A stretch of 64,000 nt of DNA, taken from contig JACKIK010000004.1 of NCBI GenBank assembly GCA_020638455.1, positions 77,751 through 141,750 on the forward strand. Direction: 5' to 3'. Under the pieces are notes generated by a model that had not been told where the DNA came from, did not search any database, and worked only from the letters and a program-made list of their open reading frames with translations. Below, in pieces: positions 61,239 through 64,000 of the stretch. The stretch comes from Hyphomonas sp. GTDB taxonomy: Bacteria > Pseudomonadota > Alphaproteobacteria > Caulobacterales > Hyphomonadaceae. Within the stretch, counting starts at the first letter, position 1. Every line of letters starts with the position of its first letter. Made by a program: the position numbers and the translations under genes.

Positions 61239-61676
61239 CTATCTTTGATACTTGATGAATTTCGTGCGGCTCGCGATCCTATCATAGAGACGTATCGCCG
61301 TGTCATTTGTATGTTCAGTGGTCCAGTAGACTACACCTAATCCACTCTGATCGGCGATTTGATATACCGCTTGTATCAACGCGCGCCCAACACCAGTGCT
61401 TCTGGCCTCGGGCACCACAAACAAATCCTGCAGATAAACGACATTCTCGATCTTCCAACAGTGGCGATGCTCAAGAAAATGTACGAGCCCGACGAGCTCG
61501 TTTCCAAGTGCGGCGACAAAAGCGCTGGGCTCGTAAGGTTCATCGGTCATCAGCCGTTTGAAAGTCGTATCGAAAACGGAATCTGGAACGCTTGTATGAT
61601 AGAATGCGAGATACGCTCGCCAGAGCCTTTCCCAAGTTTCTCGATCTGATTTCGCCAATGGTCGAATCTGCAGCAT
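61239..61676 (-). CDS. GNAT family N-acetyltransferase
   Basis: From ATG 61676, after GGAGATAGAG, the protein has 145 residues, the usual GNAT size; an upstream start would add 31 unsupported residues. YLQDLFVVPEARSTGVGRALIQAVY is the acetyl-CoA binding motif A. YWTTEHTNDTAIRLYDRI is motif B. Substrate unknown. Confidence 0.9.
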   Translation of the reverse strand: MLQIRPLAKSDRETWERLWRAYLAFYHTSVPDSVFDTTFKRLMTDEPYEPSAFVAALGNELVGLVHFLEHRHCWKIENVVYLQDLFVVPEARSTGVGRALIQAVYQIADQSGLGVVYWTTEHTNDTAIRLYDRIASRTKFIKYQR

Positions 61677-62081
61677 CTCTATCTCCTGTCCGGCAAGAGC
61701 GGTCACTTCTAAGACCGCTTGGGAATGAGCGGCTTTCAGATAATTGCTGCCGACGTTTTCATTGCTCAAAATCGCGTCGGTGACATAAAGACGATCCTCA
61801 GTCGCGACTCAAAGTTAGTATTTTTGGGCGTGCGAAAGCCATTGATGTCAGAAAGTTATACGAAGTCAGCGACCGTTTTTGGGCGTCTTAAGCCGTTTGC
61901 CGCGTGCGCTACCAACGACCACAAAGGGCCAAACATGTTCGTTCGCCTCAGTGCCGTTGAGTGGCTAAATGTCTTCGAAACTGACATTCGTGACAATCGG
62001 ACTAGTAAGTCTGTCCAAGCTCAGTTTTCACGGAACTGACAAGACGCGCTCGGCCAACCGAACATGCCTTTATACCTGCCA
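61677..62081. other. Noncoding gap upstream of GNAT gene, downstream of integrase
   Basis: This 405-bp gap contains two short repeats TTTTTGGGCGT (near 61820 and 61876) and A+T-rich stretches. An open frame on the plus strand (to 62039) has no recognisable features. I see no RNA gene or strong terminator. Confidence 0.4.
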
Positions 62082-63347
62082 TCACTCGCGGCCTTGGAGC
62101 GCGTTCATGACGGCGAGGCCGACGCTCTTCGCGGCCTCCATCGCATGACGATCCGACAAATGGGCATAACGCTGCGTGGTCTCAGGTCGGCTATGCCCGA
62201 GCAGTGTACCGATGACAGGGAGCGACAGACCATTGGCCAAAGCAAAACTCGCGAAACTGTGCCGGAGATCGTGCTTCCGGACATCCATGAGGCCCGCTTC
62301 CTCGCGCACAAGTCTCCAGACCGCCTGCGTTCCGCAATAAGGGCCTGTGCCCGCATTGTTGAGAAAGACCCAGGTTGGGTGCAGTCGCGGCAAACCTTTG
62401 AGAATATCCAGGACTTGCGGCGAGATAGGCCGGATTGACCGGCCTGACTTGGTCTCTTCGAACCGGAAGAATGAGCGGTCGAAATCAATCTCCGACCATT
62501 TCAGCTCTTCGATCTCCTTGGTTCGCGCGCCCGTCATCAGCAGGAGACGGATAATCGTGATGCCAGTCACACGCCGATCCATTTGCTCCCACTCATCAAG
62601 GCATTTGCCGAGACGGTGAGCCTCAGCGACGGAAAGGTAGCGTTCCTTCTTGCCATCTGGCGCGAGCCTGAGATTGGCTGCAACATTCTGATCTACAAGA
62701 CCGATATCCTTCATGTAGGCGAGGACACTCTTGAAGCTCACCATTGTCCTCTTCGCTGTCCCGGTGCCGCCTGTGGCACGGCGGACCCCATGCTTCTTGG
62801 TCTTAAGAACCACAGCCGTCCGGCCAGCGGTGATATCATCACGCAGCAATTCGACATCCCGACGCGTCAGTTCACGGAGCTTTTTGTTGCCGATTGCAGG
62901 GATGAGGTGCGCATCCATCCGGCTCATCTCGTTCCGGATGTTGCGCGGGTCTCTGGCTTTGCCTGTTCGCCGATTGCGGTGCGCCGCTTCGGCGTGCCAG
63001 ATCTCTATGGCTTTTGCGACGGTGATGTCTGCTTCGGCCTTGGCGGCAGCGTCAATCTCTTCCCGGCGATCCTCGCCGAGGCGGGCATTGGCGAGATAGA
63101 CCTGAGCCTCCTTGCGCGCCATCTCGCACGTCATCGTATTGGAGGCGGCAATGCTGACCCGTCTCTGTTTTGCGCCGCGCCCCACGCCGACCCGATAGGA
63201 CACGATGTAGGCTTTGCGCCCGTTTGCAGAGACCCTGAGACCAAAGCCGGGAAGCTCCTTGTCCCAGATGATGTAAGGCGACTTTTTCGGGTCGGCCAAA
63301 TCGACAACACGCTTCGTTATCTTGACCTTTTTTCCTGTTTTTGACAT
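62082..63347 (-). CDS. int: Tyrosine-type integrase
   Basis: The 421-residue recombinase has an N-terminal DUF4102-like domain (SPYIIWDKELPGFGLRVSANGRKAYIV), a core-binding SAM-like domain (about 105-230) and a complete catalytic domain: Arg275 in MTGARTKEIEELKW, Lys300 in EETKSG, His359/Arg362 in KHDLRHSFAS, His385 in LLGHSRPETTQRYAHL and Tyr394. It recombines the 9-bp attachment cores in the tRNA-Arg(CCG) anticodon loop. It lies 290 bp inside the right end and points inward. No transposon-like genes accompany it. Confidence 0.95.
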   Translation of the reverse strand: MSKTGKKVKITKRVVDLADPKKSPYIIWDKELPGFGLRVSANGRKAYIVSYRVGVGRGAKQRRVSIAASNTMTCEMARKEAQVYLANARLGEDRREEIDAAAKAEADITVAKAIEIWHAEAAHRNRRTGKARDPRNIRNEMSRMDAHLIPAIGNKKLRELTRRDVELLRDDITAGRTAVVLKTKKHGVRRATGGTGTAKRTMVSFKSVLAYMKDIGLVDQNVAANLRLAPDGKKERYLSVAEAHRLGKCLDEWEQMDRRVTGITIIRLLLMTGARTKEIEELKWSEIDFDRSFFRFEETKSGRSIRPISPQVLDILKGLPRLHPTWVFLNNAGTGPYCGTQAVWRLVREEAGLMDVRKHDLRHSFASFALANGLSLPVIGTLLGHSRPETTQRYAHLSDRHAMEAAKSVGLAVMNALQGRE

Positions 63348-63634
63348 CCAATTCTCCGGTTTGTCCGGTGGCGACTGGGTTTCCTGACTTTTGAGTCAGC
63401 ACGGAGTCGGACAAATAAATCCAAAAACTCCAGCAACTGCGGGCCATTCAGCCCGAATTTGAGTCAGCACCATGTCAGCACCGCGAGCCGTAAACGGCTC
63501 CAATTTCTCGCAAGGTCTCGCAAAACCGCGACCCTCAAAAGTCATCATAAACCGCTCTAAGGGCTTGTCGTAGAACGTTTTTTCGCAAGAACTCGCAAGG
63601 CGTTGCTGACTCTCGCAAACATGGTAGGGTCAAA
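63348..63634. repeat. attR-side arm region with direct repeats
   Basis: The 24-nt block beginning TTTGAGTCAGCACC (63458-63481) is identical to the copy at 13274-13297. A shorter copy of its first 13 nt is at 63390-63402. CTCGCAA motifs repeat several times (63507-63523, near 63585-63596 and near 63611). These are candidate binding sites for integrase arms and for RdfS. Confidence 0.6.
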
Positions 63635-63643
63635 CTCCGAAGG
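63635..63643. other. attR core (9 bp)
   Basis: The sequence CTCCGAAGG is identical to the left core. It is preceded by element DNA (GTCAAA) and followed by host tRNA (CAGAGGTC). Confidence 0.9.
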
Positions 63644-63679
63644 CAGAGGTCAGAGGTTCAAATCCTCTTGGGTGCGCCA
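63635..63679 (+). pseudogene. 3' half of disrupted host tRNA-Arg(CCG)
   Basis: The anticodon loop/stem 3' part (CTCCGAAGGCAG), variable loop, T-arm (AGAGG-TTCAAAT-CCTCT), acceptor TGGGTGC and encoded CCA are all present. The acceptor is exactly complementary to GCACCCA at 13155-13161, 50 kb away. The half gene lacks a D-arm and cannot be functional. Confidence 0.95.
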
Positions 63680-64000
63680 TTGCTTCCTCCGAACCTGCAC
63701 TGTTCCCGCGGCCCGTCCAATGTCCCGGAAACATTCATGGATTCTATTTAAGATAGCTGTCCTGCGTCTTGAAACCACACGCCGAACTGCATCCGGAATA
63801 CCGCGAACAGATCACCAAGTAGACAATAAGTATTTTGGACAATTTTCTTTCCTCGTACTTATATGTACGCCTAATTACATAGGAATGCCCCGAAACTTAA
63901 GATTCCATTAGTATCCGAAGCGCAGAATTTGCTCGCAGTAGTAGCGCAATCGCTACCTCAGAGGAAATGTATTAGCAGACCAGACGCGCTTGGGGAATTC
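63680..64000. other. Host flank beyond the element, no gene seen
   Basis: This stretch is A+T-richer than the left flank, with stops in all frames and no tRNA, hairpin-T terminator or recognisable gene end. Confidence 0.5.

Larger units (their letters stand above)
13196..63643. mobile_element. Integrative and conjugative element, about 50.4 kb
   Basis: The element is bounded by 9-bp direct repeats inside a split host tRNA-Arg(CCG). It encodes a tyrosine integrase at the right end, an RdfS-like excisionase, an FseA-like activator, TraF peptidase, RlxS-type relaxase, TraG coupling protein and a TrbBCDEJLFGI mating apparatus. This is a complete gene set for excision and conjugation of the ICEMlSym-like type. 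Cargo includes a tRNA-Arg gene, ArdA, a six-gene defence-like operon, an Argonaute-nuclease pair and AbiE. No transposase is seen. Whether it still excises is unknown. Confidence 0.92.

Noticed and set aside
61719..62039. Plus-strand open frame of 106 codons
   Set aside because: No ribosome binding site or recognisable domain. It overlaps the upstream region of the GNAT gene.

Overview
The window looks like a GC-rich alphaproteobacterial chromosome, most likely of the Hyphomonadaceae/Caulobacterales type. The evidence is a CpdR-like response regulator, a Ser/Thr kinase with TPR tail, PadR-membrane pairs and lipoprotein-rich gene content. The taxonomic call is inference from gene content. Two host flanks (1-13154 and 63680-64000) enclose an integrated conjugative element of about 50.4 kb.

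Host part, left (1-13154): a truncated lipoprotein gene, a Ser/Thr kinase-TPR protein, a PadR regulator with a perfect palindromic operator and its membrane partner, tRNA-Val(GAC), a TetR/AcrR regulator, cpdR, an N-formylglutamate amidohydrolase, a candidate small RNA on the minus strand, an XRE regulator, a HisN-like phosphatase, a secreted alpha/beta hydrolase, a YtcJ-like amidohydrolase, a small hypothetical protein and a TraB/GumN lipoprotein.

The element (about 13196-63643) sits inside the anticodon loop of a host tRNA-Arg(CCG). The 5' half of the host tRNA is at 13155-13195 and its 3' half at 63635-63679. They share a 9-bp core (CTCCGAAGG) and rejoin to a perfect 77-nt tRNA. The element does not restore the gene. 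Instead it carries its own complete, diverged tRNA-Arg(CCG) at 13376-13452. A tyrosine integrase (62082-63347) lies next to the right end, and repeated arm-type sequences occur at both ends.

Inside the element the backbone is of the ICEMlSym/Rhizobiales kind. It has ArdA antirestriction, small operon genes and a ParB-like protein (14309-17564); DUF736, an FseA-like DUF6499-DUF2285 activator, an RdfS-like excisionase, TraF and an RlxS-type relaxase (19388-23640); then TraG, a CopG-like protein and TrbBCDEJLFGI with DUF2274 and DUF736 (39995-52225). Cargo sits between these blocks. It comprises two A+T-richer orphan genes (17686-19032); a tightly overlapping six-gene, 16-kb defence-like operon (23702-39773) of WYL regulator, SNF2 helicase-DUF3883, sacsin-like GHKL ATPase, putative PD-(D/E)xK protein, DUF1156 DNA methylase and DUF499 ATPase with a HEPN-type motif; an RsAgo-like, catalytically dead long-B Argonaute with an adjacent PD-(D/E)xK nuclease (52233-55690); an AbiE toxin-antitoxin pair (55904-57605); and an AraC/DUF4345/GST/GNAT cargo (57944-61676).

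The most interesting points are the split host tRNA complemented by a cargo tRNA, and the six-gene defence-like operon combining a GHKL/sacsin ATPase and a candidate nuclease with a helicase-methylase-ATPase core. Next come the Argonaute-nuclease pair, the naturally fused FseA-like activator and the candidate small RNA near 6800-6885.
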